Shown here in pieces: positions 1 to 7,734 of a DNA stretch of 18,048 bases (position 1 is its first letter; each line of letters opens with the position of its first letter). Origin of the DNA: an uncultured Pseudomonadota bacterium (GTDB lineage Bacteria > Pseudomonadota > Gammaproteobacteria > Burkholderiales > Nitrosomonadaceae); the NCBI GenBank assembly GCA_903957805.1, contig CAJBQQ010000239.1, positions 1 through 18,048 of the forward strand. Direction: 5' to 3'. The position numbers were made by a program, and so were the translations under genes. Below the pieces are notes generated by a model. It saw only the letters and a list, made by a program, of their open reading frames with translations. It did not search any database and was not told the origin of the DNA.

Positions 1-44
1 CCTTTATGTTAATATTTTATATCCATACCCCGGGCCATAATTCC

Positions 45-170
45 ATGCACAGACTTTGTATTGCCACTCTTCTATTCCTCCTGCTTGGCGCATGTGGACT
101 GAAAGGACCTCTCTATCTTCCGCAAGATGCTCCTACCCAGCAACCCAAGAATGACGGGGCAAAGAAGTGA
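45..170 (+). CDS. lptM: LptM-like small outer-membrane lipoprotein (YifL family)
   Basis: A 41-residue ORF begins with ATG. It encodes a short basic start, a hydrophobic stretch and a lipobox L14-G15-A16-C17, followed by GLKGPLYLP and a Pro/Gln/Lys-rich tail. A signal peptide that ends in CGLKGPLY is the hallmark of the LptM/YifL family. That family is known to help the LptD-LptE lipopolysaccharide translocon mature by aiding correct disulfide formation in LptD. Processing at Cys17 would leave a mature lipoprotein of only 25 residues, short even for this family. The stop codon overlaps the GTG start of lysA (GTGA), so the two genes are probably co-transcribed and translationally coupled; lptM next to lysA is common in proteobacteria. 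No clear Shine-Dalgarno precedes the ATG. The 44 bp upstream are AT-rich and may hold the promoter, but I cannot fix its boxes. Confidence 0.88.
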   Translation: MHRLCIATLLFLLLGACGLKGPLYLPQDAPTQQPKNDGAKK

Positions 171-1420
171 GTAGCTTCCCATCATTTTCTTATCATAGTG
201 CTAAGCTTCATGTGGAATCGGTTTCCCTAGAGCGAATTGCGGTCGAGTTTGGGACACCCTGCTATGTCTATTCACACGCAACACTAACTGCCGCCTACCG
301 AGAGTTTGACTCTGCTTTTGCTGGTCGTGATCACCTAATATGTTACGCAGTCAAGGCCAACTCCAATCTCGCCATACTCAATCTATTCGCTCGCCTCGGC
401 AGTGGTTTTGACATTGTTTCTGGGGGTGAGCTAAAACGGGTATTGAATGCCGGTGGTGATCCACAGAAAGTAGTCTTTTCAGGTGTGGGTAAGCACCCTG
501 AAGAGATGCGTGCAGCACTTGCTGCCGGAATATTCTGCTTCAATGTCGAGTCAGAGGCTGAGTTGCTAAGGCTCAACCAGATAGCGGCGGAGATGAACAA
601 ACTCGCTCCAGTGAGTTTACGCGTCAACCCTGATGTTGATGCGAGAACTCACCCATATATTTCAACCGGTCTCAAGGAAAACAAGTTCGGTATTCCTTTT
701 GATGAGGCGGAGAAACTATATCTCTCCGCCCAGCAATTCTCAAACATCCGATTTACGGGACTGGACTGTCATATCGGTTCACAGCTGACTGAGCTCAACC
801 CTTTCATCGAAGCCGCTGAGAAAGTGCTCGCCCTTCTTGCCCGCCTAGAAGCGCAAGGATCAAGGATAGAACATCTGGATCTGGGTGGTGGACTCGGAAT
901 CCGATACTCTTCAGAAACGCCGCCATTAGCAAGGGACTATGTGGCAGCATTATGTGCAAAAATTGGGCAACGGAGCCAGCGCATCTTAATCGAGCCTGGA
1001 CGTGCTCTAGTAGGGAACTCTGGTTTACTTCTTACCCGTGTCGAGTACTTAAAACATACTCCGTATCGTGATTTCGCTATCGTAGATGCAGCTATGAATG
1101 ATCTGATACGTCCTGCACTCTATGACGCGTACCACGAGGTCCTACCGGTCACCGTGAGTGAGGAGAACGCCAAGATGTACCAAATTGTCGGGCCAGTCTG
1201 TGAAACAGGTGACTTTCTAGGGCATGACCGCAGGTTGTCACTAAGACAGGGGGATTTGCTCGCCGTGATGTCTGCAGGCGCCTATGGTATGAGTATGAGC
1301 TCAAATTACAATACCCGCCCCCGCGCGGCTGAAGTAATGGTCGAAGGTGACCATATTCATCTAATACGAGAACGTGAGTCGGTAGAGCAATTAATTGCTC
1401 ACGAAAGAATCCTACCTTGA
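167..1420 (+). CDS. lysA: Diaminopimelate decarboxylase (lysine biosynthesis)
   Basis: The 417-aa product has the usual LysA length and is a fold-type III PLP enzyme. It decarboxylates meso-diaminopimelate to L-lysine, the last step of the DAP pathway, in the cytosol. Visible motifs are the PLP-binding lysine in CYAVKANSN (Lys63), HIGSQ (202-206), the phosphate-binding glycine-rich EPGRALVGNSG (276-286), the catalytic cysteine in GPVCETGDF (Cys345), and the C-terminal GAYGMSMSSNYNTRPR (371-386). The GTG start is chosen because the following residues (FSYHSAKLHVESVSLERIAVEFGTPCYVYS, described here only as the typical LysA N-terminus) begin at once and no later start would keep them. It overlaps the lptM stop by 4 bp, which suggests coupling. 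The gene converges on mgtE. Confidence 0.97.
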   Translation: MSSFPSFSYHSAKLHVESVSLERIAVEFGTPCYVYSHATLTAAYREFDSAFAGRDHLICYAVKANSNLAILNLFARLGSGFDIVSGGELKRVLNAGGDPQKVVFSGVGKHPEEMRAALAAGIFCFNVESEAELLRLNQIAAEMNKLAPVSLRVNPDVDARTHPYISTGLKENKFGIPFDEAEKLYLSAQQFSNIRFTGLDCHIGSQLTELNPFIEAAEKVLALLARLEAQGSRIEHLDLGGGLGIRYSSETPPLARDYVAALCAKIGQRSQRILIEPGRALVGNSGLLLTRVEYLKHTPYRDFAIVDAAMNDLIRPALYDAYHEVLPVTVSEENAKMYQIVGPVCETGDFLGHDRRLSLRQGDLLAVMSAGAYGMSMSSNYNTRPRAAEVMVEGDHIHLIRERESVEQLIAHERILP

Positions 1421-1436
1421 AATGGCGCACTCTGAG

Positions 1437-1459
1437 TCGACGCTGTATATCACAGTCGA
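1437..1459. terminator. Weak hairpin between convergent lysA and mgtE
   Basis: The 80 bp spacer between the two convergent stop codons holds an imperfect inverted repeat. TCGA (1437-1440) and CTGT (1443-1446) pair with ACAG (1452-1455) and TCGA (1456-1459), with a 2-nt bulge (CG) and a 5-nt loop. No T-run follows on either strand, so this is not a canonical intrinsic terminator. It could act weakly on either gene or be chance. Confidence 0.25.
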
Positions 1460-1500
1460 TAACATCTACTTAGCTTGAGAGCCCACTCTTGTTATAACTG

Positions 1501-2943
1501 CTACAACAGAAACACTGTCGCTAGTCCCAAGAATATAAAGAATCCACCGCTATCAGTAACGGCAGTGATCATTACGCTGGAACCTGCCGCAGGGTCCCGT
1601 CCGAATTTCTGAAGAAGCAACGGGATCATTACTCCTAAAGATCCTGCCAGTAGGAGATTCAATGTCATTGCCAGGGCCATCACCAGGCCGAGTGCAACGC
1701 TATCATAAATAAAGAAAGCGAATAACCCGACCGCACTCCCCCATACCATCCCATTTACAGCACTCACCCCAATTTCCTTGGCAAATAGCTTGCGTGCATT
1801 ACTGAGATTAAGTTGACCCAAGGCAAGGGCTCGAACAATCATTGTGATGGTCTGATTACCAGAGTTTCCACCGATTCCAGCAATGATTGGCATCAACGCT
1901 GCTAACGCCACCAGTTTTTCAATGGAATCTTCAAATACACCAATCACTCGTGAGGCAATAAATGCCGTTACCAGATTGACCGACAACCAGATCCAACGGT
2001 TCCTTACACTCTTCCATACCGGAGCAAATAGATCCTCTTCTTCGCTCAGCCCGCCAAGTTTGAGCGCTTCATTTTCAGACTCCTCCCGGATAAAATCCAT
2101 TACTGCATTGACGGTCACACGTCCAACCAGTCTCCCTTCCCCATCCACCACTGATGCAGAAACAAGATCATAACGCTCGAACGCATGTGCCGCCTGCTGC
2201 GCCTTGTCGTCTGGACGAAGTTTCAGCATTTCTGTAGACATCACTGCCGCCACCTCGGTATCAGGGTCGCTCACTAGCAAACGGTTGACTGGCAGGACGC
2301 CCTTGAGATGCTCGTCACGATCTACTACGAATAGTTGATCGGTATGTCCAGGTAGCTCATCTAGACGGCGCAGATAGCGCAATACCACTTCAAGGGTCAC
2401 ATCCTCTCGGATCGCAACCATATCAAAATCCATCAGAGCTCCCACAGCATCTTCTGGATAGGACATGGCGGCACGTAATTGCTCACGTTCCTCCACCGGT
2501 AGTGATCGAAATACATCATCAATAACAGAACGTGGCAAATCTGGGGCGAGATCAGCGATTTCATCAGCATCTAGCTGTCCCGTTGCGGCTACAAGCTCGT
2601 GACCAGCCATGGCAGCGATAAGTGTTTCACGTACCGCGTCGGAAACTTCCAATAAAATCTCGCCGTCGCGCTCCGCCTTGACCAAATCCCAGATCGTCAG
2701 ACGATCTTGCAATGGCAAGGCTTCTAGGATATGAGCAACGTCAGCAGAGTGGAGTCTATCAAGTAGCTGTTGTAACTCTAGCAGACTTTGTCTGTGGGTT
2801 AGGGATTCGACCAGCTCATGCGATGGCATTTCCTGCATCTGCACAAAGCCTGCCATCAGCTTGTAGCTGCTCAGCAGATGAATCACCCGTTGCAATTGTA
2901 CTTGCAGGTTTTCTGTTTCTCTGCGATTGTTTTCTTCAGTCAT
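1501..2943 (-). CDS. mgtE: MgtE-family magnesium transporter
   Basis: The product is 480 aa from the ATG used here. It has the full MgtE layout: an N-terminal superhelical MgtE_N domain (about 45-150) rich in L/A/D/E, a pair of CBS domains (about 165-290), and a membrane domain (about 317-480) with five hydrophobic helices. Family signatures are PIIAGIGGNSGNQ (352-364) and the aspartate in AVTDSGGFF (Asp464), which in characterised MgtE lines the Mg2+ pore. MgtE is a dimeric Mg2+ channel of the inner membrane, gated by Mg2+ binding to the cytosolic domains. An in-frame TTG lies 18 nt upstream (2961), but neither start has a clear Shine-Dalgarno; ATG was preferred. It is the last gene of the leftward series and converges on lysA. 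It probably has its own promoter, because a candidate sits at the end of mtgA. The leader of about 100 nt is too short for a typical M-box riboswitch. Confidence 0.94.
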   Translation of the reverse strand: MTEENNRRETENLQVQLQRVIHLLSSYKLMAGFVQMQEMPSHELVESLTHRQSLLELQQLLDRLHSADVAHILEALPLQDRLTIWDLVKAERDGEILLEVSDAVRETLIAAMAGHELVAATGQLDADEIADLAPDLPRSVIDDVFRSLPVEEREQLRAAMSYPEDAVGALMDFDMVAIREDVTLEVVLRYLRRLDELPGHTDQLFVVDRDEHLKGVLPVNRLLVSDPDTEVAAVMSTEMLKLRPDDKAQQAAHAFERYDLVSASVVDGEGRLVGRVTVNAVMDFIREESENEALKLGGLSEEEDLFAPVWKSVRNRWIWLSVNLVTAFIASRVIGVFEDSIEKLVALAALMPIIAGIGGNSGNQTITMIVRALALGQLNLSNARKLFAKEIGVSAVNGMVWGSAVGLFAFFIYDSVALGLVMALAMTLNLLLAGSLGVMIPLLLQKFGRDPAAGSSVMITAVTDSGGFFIFLGLATVFLL

Positions 2944-3029
2944 GGCGGATCGGCCCAACAACGAGACAAAATTTTCTGATTGTAAGTAAAATCAGGGGCT
3001 AGGTCGAATACTTCCCAATCAAAGCACTG

Positions 3030-3054
3030 AATGAAAGGCTATATTTCCTTCATT
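3030..3054. repeat. Inverted repeat downstream of mtgA
   Basis: AATGAAAGG (3030-3038) pairs with CCTTCATT (3047-3054) with a single bulged A and an 8-nt loop. It lies 24 bp past the mtgA stop and overlaps the candidate mgtE -10 and start point. No T-run follows on the minus strand, so terminator function is doubtful; an RNA structure at the 5' end of the mgtE leader is another option. Confidence 0.25.
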
Positions 3055-3081
3055 TATAGCAGCTAGATTTGGAATTATCAG
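3053..3081 (-). promoter_or_regulatory. Candidate promoter for mgtE (extended -10)
   Basis: Reading leftward on the minus strand, CTGATA (3081-3076, four of six matches to TTGACA) is followed after 17 bp by TATAAA (3058-3053). A TG dinucleotide lies one base upstream of that hexamer, which makes an extended -10. The predicted start near 3046 would give mgtE a leader of about 100 nt. This is consensus matching by eye, so support is modest. Confidence 0.35.
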
Positions 3082-3779
3082 CGTGGAATTGACGTTGAAG
3101 CCATCCGATTAAAAATAATATCAGCCTTTTTCAATAGCCATGGCGTATTGCGGTTAAGGTCATAAAATCTTGGACTGGGGACCATAGCAGCAAGACGTGC
3201 AGCTTGCTTTGATGTGAGGGCTGAGGCGGAGACACCATAGTAATAACGGCTAGCAGCTTCTGCACCAAACACCCCATTACCCCACTCTATCTTATTCAAG
3301 TAAATTTCCAAGATACGGCGCTTGGACATTACATTCTCCAGCATCAACGTAATAATTGCCTCCTCGATCTTGCGCCAAGGCGTTTTTCTTCCCGAGAGGA
3401 AGAGGTTCTTCGCAAGCTGTTGGCTGATAGTTGAACCACCCCTGACAAACTTCCCTTTTTCTAAGTTCTTCTCGTATGCTTTCTGAATGGCCTCAAAGTC
3501 AAAACCTTCGTGCTGCAGAAATTTTCCATCCTCTGCAGCAATGATGGCACGCTTCAGATGGGGAGAAATTTTCTCATACGGAACCCATTGATACTGCAAG
3601 ACTGCCTCGGGTTTCTTCTCCCGCATTACATCCAGGCGTTCTTGCATGAATGCACTACTCGACGGATTATAGAAGTTCCAATAAACAATGTGGCCAAGAA
3701 TCCACAGTTGATAGAGTAATACTGCGCTGGCAAGAACGAGGGTAAGTCGCCAGACCCATCGCTTAAGAGATTTCCCCAT
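3078..3779 (-). CDS. mtgA: Monofunctional biosynthetic peptidoglycan transglycosylase
   Basis: The 233-aa product is a GT51-family glycosyltransferase without a transpeptidase domain. It polymerises lipid II into glycan strands on the periplasmic face of the inner membrane. Residues 9-35 form a single N-terminal membrane anchor. The five GT51 motifs are present: AAEDGKFLQHEGFD with catalytic Glu83, GGSTISQQLAKN (114-125), RKIEE (136-140), KRRILEIYLNKIEWGNGVFGAEAASR (about 153-178, with Glu158 equivalent to the second acidic residue), and a C-terminal AAMVPSPRFYD region. Length and motif order match MtgA of other proteobacteria. A weak AAGG lies roughly 12 nt before the ATG. The start is 30 bp beyond the aroE stop on the same strand, so co-transcription with aroE is likely. 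Confidence 0.96.
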   Translation of the reverse strand: MGKSLKRWVWRLTLVLASAVLLYQLWILGHIVYWNFYNPSSSAFMQERLDVMREKKPEAVLQYQWVPYEKISPHLKRAIIAAEDGKFLQHEGFDFEAIQKAYEKNLEKGKFVRGGSTISQQLAKNLFLSGRKTPWRKIEEAIITLMLENVMSKRRILEIYLNKIEWGNGVFGAEAASRYYYGVSASALTSKQAARLAAMVPSPRFYDLNRNTPWLLKKADIIFNRMASTSIPR

Positions 3780-3809
3780 GTGTTATTGGATAACCTTAAG
3801 CCATCATCT

Positions 3810-4628
3810 TCATGTCTCTGATCGTAGCATCGCAATCACAGGTCCCGTTTCTGGCCTTAATCCTCGCCACAGTGAAAAAGATTCTGCCGCTTGCTCCACC
3901 AGCATACCTATCCCATCGGATAGGTGGACTGCACCTTGCTGCTCTGCAAACTGTAAAAAAGGCGTGGGACTACTTCCATACATCATATCGTAGGCTAATG
4001 ACTCTGCAGCGAATATACACGGTGGTAATGATGGCAGCTCACCGTTAAGGCTTGCAGAAGTAGAATTAATAACAATATCAAATTCATGACCAGCAAGGTC
4101 CGCATAATCAGCTGGAATGACCAGACCATATCCAGAAAATCGCTGCTGCAGTTCGAATGCTTTCTGCTTGGTCCGATTCGCAATTGTCAACATCTTCGGC
4201 TGATGTTCCAGTAGAGGCAGTAGAGCACCGCGAGCAGCTCCACCTGCACCCATTAACAATACCCGCTTACCCGTAATCATAAAATCTAAATTACTTACGA
4301 TATCACGTACCAATCCAATACCATCGGTATTCTCACCGAGAATTTCATCATTATCGAATACGAGTGTATTGACCGCCTGGGCAGCAGCAGCACGTTCAGT
4401 CAGACGAGTAGAAATCTTACAAGCTTCAAGCTTGAATGGAATAGTTACATTCATGCCCCTACCACCAAATTTCCGAAAGGCTTCTACCGCTACAGAAAAA
4501 CCATCAAGAGGGACAAGGATCGCCTCATAGCGCATATCCTGATCAGTCTGTTTGGAAAATTCAGCATGGATTAATGGTGACTTGCTATGGGAGATTGGGT
4601 TGCCGATGACGGCATAGAGATCTGGCAT
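3810..4628 (-). CDS. aroE: Shikimate dehydrogenase (NADP+)
   Basis: The 272-aa enzyme reduces 3-dehydroshikimate to shikimate with NADPH, the fourth step of the shikimate pathway to aromatic amino acids. The N-terminal substrate domain shows SHSKSP (13-18), NVTIPFK with catalytic Lys66, and NTDG with catalytic Asp102. The Rossmann domain shows GAGGAARG (127-134) and NRTKQK (151-156), the basic patch that favours NADPH over NADH and separates AroE from YdiB-type enzymes. YDMMYG (213-218) and TPFL follow, as is usual. Length is typical. It sits 62 bp downstream of the tonB-like gene and 30 bp upstream of mtgA. This rnb-tonB-aroE-mtgA order is, from memory, a common betaproteobacterial arrangement. 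Confidence 0.97.
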   Translation of the reverse strand: MPDLYAVIGNPISHSKSPLIHAEFSKQTDQDMRYEAILVPLDGFSVAVEAFRKFGGRGMNVTIPFKLEACKISTRLTERAAAAQAVNTLVFDNDEILGENTDGIGLVRDIVSNLDFMITGKRVLLMGAGGAARGALLPLLEHQPKMLTIANRTKQKAFELQQRFSGYGLVIPADYADLAGHEFDIVINSTSASLNGELPSLPPCIFAAESLAYDMMYGSSPTPFLQFAEQQGAVHLSDGIGMLVEQAAESFSLWRGLRPETGPVIAMLRSET

Positions 4629-4690
4629 AATGGCAATGATTAAGTATTAGGCAATTGCATCAATTAACTCTGGACTGGTCGCTGCTCTGA

Positions 4691-5608
4691 CTATTCACTC
4701 AACAGTTCGTCCGATCGGGTAAATACCCATGTACGGGTGATATGTAATATGTCGGTATCTTGACTGATGTCAGATGGAAAAGGAGCAAATCCGTTCTGAC
4801 CTGCGAGCTTAACAATACGTACCGCCGCTTCATCTAAAATCTTTCTGCCGGAAGAGCGATTGATTTCAACAGATTCCAGACTGCCGTCAGACTTGATGCC
4901 GACTGTGAGTTGCAGATTTCCAAATAATTTTTCTCGCTTAGCGGCCTCAGGATAATTCAGATTTCCAACCCGCTCCACCTTCGCTCTCCAGTCTTCGATA
5001 TAGCGGGCGAAACGGTACTCCTGTGCTCGAGCACCGACAAATCTACGTTTTGGGCGTTTCTGATAAGCCTCATAATCCTTAGATATTTGTGCTTCAAGAC
5101 GTGCGATCTCAAGGCTACGTTGAACCAGGTCCGTGGTATTTGGTGCATCCTGTTTTCGTGGTGGCGACTCTGACTGAATTTTCGGTTGATAGATGTCGTG
5201 CTTGCTATTAACCGTCGCCATTAACCTCTTTGCTTCTTGTTCTAGCTGTCCAATTTTTTGGTCGGCATTGACCACATTCGCCGCGAGTTTATTCTCTGGT
5301 AACAGAGGAAAGGGTGACTGGGCCTGGCGGCTGTCATCAGTATTGCCTCCACCATCCAAATTGGATTGGGCAAGCTTATCTACCATGTGGGGCTTTGAAC
5401 TTGATTTACTATTAACCAGCACCACCTCTAGCGTGGTCGGAGCTTTATCGATTTTCGCAGATAGAGGTTTAAAGGTTATGCCGAACAATACGACCGCATG
5501 CAAAACCAATGAAAATAGTATTGCCACATTCAGCCGTGATGACGGATCAAGCAGCCAGTCCTGGAATGTGGCGAGATTAAAACTTGTTTTATTTGGTGTG
5601 GCGGCCAA
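4691..5608 (-). CDS. TonB-family energy transducer
   Basis: The 305-aa product has an unusually long cytosolic lead of about 26 residues, then one membrane helix (27-46). That helix carries S33-L-V-L-H37, matching the SxxxH motif through which TonB couples to ExbB/ExbD. A long periplasmic linker follows (47-200), with a charged, probably helical part at 160-190; it is less proline-rich than E. coli TonB. The C-terminal TonB domain (about 203-298) has NYPEAAKREKLFGNLQLTV, DGSLESVEI and a DEAAVRIVK helix. TonB transmits proton-motive force to outer-membrane receptors for siderophores or cobalamin. No exbB or exbD lies nearby, so the partners must be elsewhere. The only plausible long start is a TTG; an in-frame stop lies a short way upstream, and no good ribosome-binding site is seen. 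An internal GTG (Val28) would cut into the membrane helix. Confidence 0.87.
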   Translation of the reverse strand: MAATPNKTSFNLATFQDWLLDPSSRLNVAILFSLVLHAVVLFGITFKPLSAKIDKAPTTLEVVLVNSKSSSKPHMVDKLAQSNLDGGGNTDDSRQAQSPFPLLPENKLAANVVNADQKIGQLEQEAKRLMATVNSKHDIYQPKIQSESPPRKQDAPNTTDLVQRSLEIARLEAQISKDYEAYQKRPKRRFVGARAQEYRFARYIEDWRAKVERVGNLNYPEAAKREKLFGNLQLTVGIKSDGSLESVEINRSSGRKILDEAAVRIVKLAGQNGFAPFPSDISQDTDILHITRTWVFTRSDELLSE

Positions 5609-5702
5609 CGTTCTAGCGAGTTTTAGAGTTAAGCCAGAGAATATTTATCAGCATGCCCATTGTAAGCAACAACTGCGCGATTGTCACATACGTATCGGTA
5701 GC

Positions 5703-7559
5703 TTATGTGTCCATTCTGCGCATATACCTTGCATCGCATGTCAGTTCCAATAAGTCTATCTGAGAGATCTCTAACTCAACATGTGTTTCTGGTGGCATGT
5801 CTGGTAATGATGGTACCCGCATCACCAACGGCAAACGATCTAACCTCACCAGGCTCTCCTTCAGAACCTGTGCACCAGTCGTATTGATATTCTCCTGCAA
5901 CAACCAGCGCAGACACCAATAGCGTTCCATGCTGCGCTGGAATTCTCCATAAGCCTCATAGACCGCTTCAAAATCTCTTATCGCTAACAACAGTTCATCA
6001 CCTTCTCTGGCATACGGCGGCTCTTCTCTTCGCAGCAACGCGATTAATTGCCGTTGATTAATGAGATCTATATAGCGCCTCAGTGGTGAACTAGCCCAGG
6101 CATACTGAGATACTCCCAGTCCTTGATGTGGAGCGGGGGAGGTACTCATCCGTACTTTTCCTCCGCTCTGATTGCGATAAATTCCAGCAACGCCTCCATC
6201 AGCCAGTTGTTTACCCCACTCGGTATTAACAAAGATCATCAACTCCGCCACCACCTTATCAATTGGTGAACCGCGTCGACGCTCGGTGATCATGACAAAA
6301 TCATCTTTAACGTTAAAGCTGTAATCTATCTTATCGTTGTTGCTGTCGCTGCCTTTCCCCCTCAGCGCCTCCATCCTGCTAGCGAAATTCCACAATGACC
6401 TTAATTCCTGCCCGAAAGGATGATCGATAGTATTACCTGTCAGAGTCTGTTCGTTAAAGTGCTTCTCAAGTGTGTCGTGTCTCAGATTTGCAGAAATTCT
6501 CACCTGCTCGATGCAGCTGTGCGTAGTAATTATGGTGAAGTCATCTGCCACCTCCAGATACATTGAAAGCACTGGGCACAGACGATCTTCACCAAGGGTG
6601 TAGTGATGTATTACAGCCTCTGGCAACATAGTGATCTTGTCACCCGGCATGTAGACGGTAGAAAGTCGCTTCGCGACCACATCGTTCAGAGGCGATCCTG
6701 CCCCAATCCCCAATGCCGGGGCGGCAATATGGATTCCGATGCGAATGCTACCAAACGGTAGTGGCGTTACTGAGAAAGCATCATCAATTTCGGTGGTAGT
6801 GGCATCGTCTATGCTGAAAGCAGCTACGTCAGCTACTGGCAGGTCTGACCAGGTGATCTGATCGTCGCTTCCGTTGAGTGAGCCGAATCCTATACCTTCT
6901 GGAAAATATTCCAGAAGAAATCGGTTGAAATGATAATCATGTGAGGATGGAATTGCACCGCACTTTTCTAGGAGTTTGGGGGCGCTTAGCTTCACTGCAG
7001 TACAAGCAGCATCTAAAGCCTTCCATTCAATGCTGCTCTTATCGGGTTGGTAGAGTAGTTCGGACAGAAGCGGCCTGAACTCATCTGGTAGTGTGAATGT
7101 AATTAATAGACTCACATATCGAGATTGCTGCTCTGCCTGGAGGCGTTTCTTATCTTGGCTAGCAAGCGCTGACTTAAGTGCCTCGGGTGGAGCTGCTTTG
7201 TATCTACCCCGCCCCTTTTTATAGAAGTACATCGGCGCTGCATGCAACCGAATCAGCACTGCTGCCGACTCCACTGGGCTAGGTGAGTGTCCAAAATAAT
7301 CCGTCGCCAGAGTGTCGCTGGCGAATTCAACATCAGTTGCGCAACACTCCCAGAGGAAGCTCAAATCAATTTCATCTGCTGTTTTCTGCGCAATGCGCAA
7401 GAACTCAGACAGCGGTGGCGCATCAAATTTTAACAGCACCGACACGCCCTTTATTTTAGAGCGCTTACCATGCGGGGCCTCTACTTGCAGAGAGGTTATG
7501 TTATCGGCAAGGATGATTCCTGCCTTAAAAGTACCTTCCTCTTCGTAAAAAACATTCAT
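5703..7559 (-). CDS. RNB-domain 3'-5' exoribonuclease (RNase II/R superfamily)
   Basis: The product is 618 aa from the chosen ATG. The first 200 or so residues lack obvious cold-shock domains. The RNB domain spans about 245-510, with the acidic metal site SIDDATTTEIDDAF (249-262), a mid-domain LSTVYMPGDKITMLPE stretch, and the conserved ASSPLRRYIDLIN (489-501) that carries the substrate-contacting arginines. The C-terminus (about 555-618) may be a reduced S1-like barrel. In E. coli RNase II the metal site is Asp201, 207, 209 and 210; the second position is Glu257 here. RNB enzymes processively degrade single-stranded RNA from the 3' end. The gene resembles neither rnb nor rnr closely enough for a symbol. 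The ATG at 7559 gives MNVFYEEEGTFKAG, which I take as the family N-terminus; an in-frame ATG at 7613 would add 18 hydrophobic residues and cannot be excluded. It is 94 bp upstream of the tonB-like gene. Confidence 0.9.
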   Translation of the reverse strand: MNVFYEEEGTFKAGIILADNITSLQVEAPHGKRSKIKGVSVLLKFDAPPLSEFLRIAQKTADEIDLSFLWECCATDVEFASDTLATDYFGHSPSPVESAAVLIRLHAAPMYFYKKGRGRYKAAPPEALKSALASQDKKRLQAEQQSRYVSLLITFTLPDEFRPLLSELLYQPDKSSIEWKALDAACTAVKLSAPKLLEKCGAIPSSHDYHFNRFLLEYFPEGIGFGSLNGSDDQITWSDLPVADVAAFSIDDATTTEIDDAFSVTPLPFGSIRIGIHIAAPALGIGAGSPLNDVVAKRLSTVYMPGDKITMLPEAVIHHYTLGEDRLCPVLSMYLEVADDFTIITTHSCIEQVRISANLRHDTLEKHFNEQTLTGNTIDHPFGQELRSLWNFASRMEALRGKGSDSNNDKIDYSFNVKDDFVMITERRRGSPIDKVVAELMIFVNTEWGKQLADGGVAGIYRNQSGGKVRMSTSPAPHQGLGVSQYAWASSPLRRYIDLINQRQLIALLRREEPPYAREGDELLLAIRDFEAVYEAYGEFQRSMERYWCLRWLLQENINTTGAQVLKESLVRLDRLPLVMRVPSLPDMPPETHVELEISQIDLLELTCDARYMRRMDT

Positions 7560-7615
7560 GAGTTTTATTGCGGGTATGAACAGCGAGAGTGGCTGAAATA
7601 GCCGAGCCAACATTG

Positions 7616-7641
7616 GCTAATGCCTATGGTTAAGCTAATGC
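7616..7641. repeat. 8-bp direct repeat in the RNB 5' leader
   Basis: GCTAATGC occurs at 7616-7623 and again at 7634-7641 (plus-strand reading), a spacing of 18 bp. It lies immediately downstream of the candidate -10 box, around the expected transcription start. Two identical half-sites roughly two helical turns apart could form an operator, but chance is not excluded. Confidence 0.3.
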
Positions 7642-7652
7642 TTCGGCAGGAG

Positions 7653-7658
7653 ATTATA
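7653..7658 (-). promoter_or_regulatory. Candidate -10 box for the RNB gene
   Basis: A perfect TATAAT (minus strand) lies about 95 nt upstream of the chosen RNB start, in the spacer after secA. The sequence 16 to 18 bp farther upstream has no good -35 hexamer, so this is a half-supported promoter. A start near 7646 would leave leaders of about 87 nt (ATG 7559) or 33 nt (ATG 7613). Confidence 0.35.
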
Positions 7659-7734
7659 CTCCGAACCAACTGCCAACGCGTTCGCTTAGTGCGTTTGAGA
7701 CGGGCTATGATGCCGTGACGAGCCTTGTCGATAC

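Noticed and set aside
2980..2999. CTGATT...AATCAG repeat as an mtgA terminator
   Set aside because: A 6-bp A/T-rich stem is too weak; the following A/T run on the minus strand is AAAATTTT rather than a T-tract.
5193..5753. 186-codon plus-strand ORF opposite the tonB-like gene
   Set aside because: It runs antisense through a well-supported TonB gene and on into the RNB gene end; the protein has no family features and is Ser/Leu/Cys-rich as expected of a shadow.
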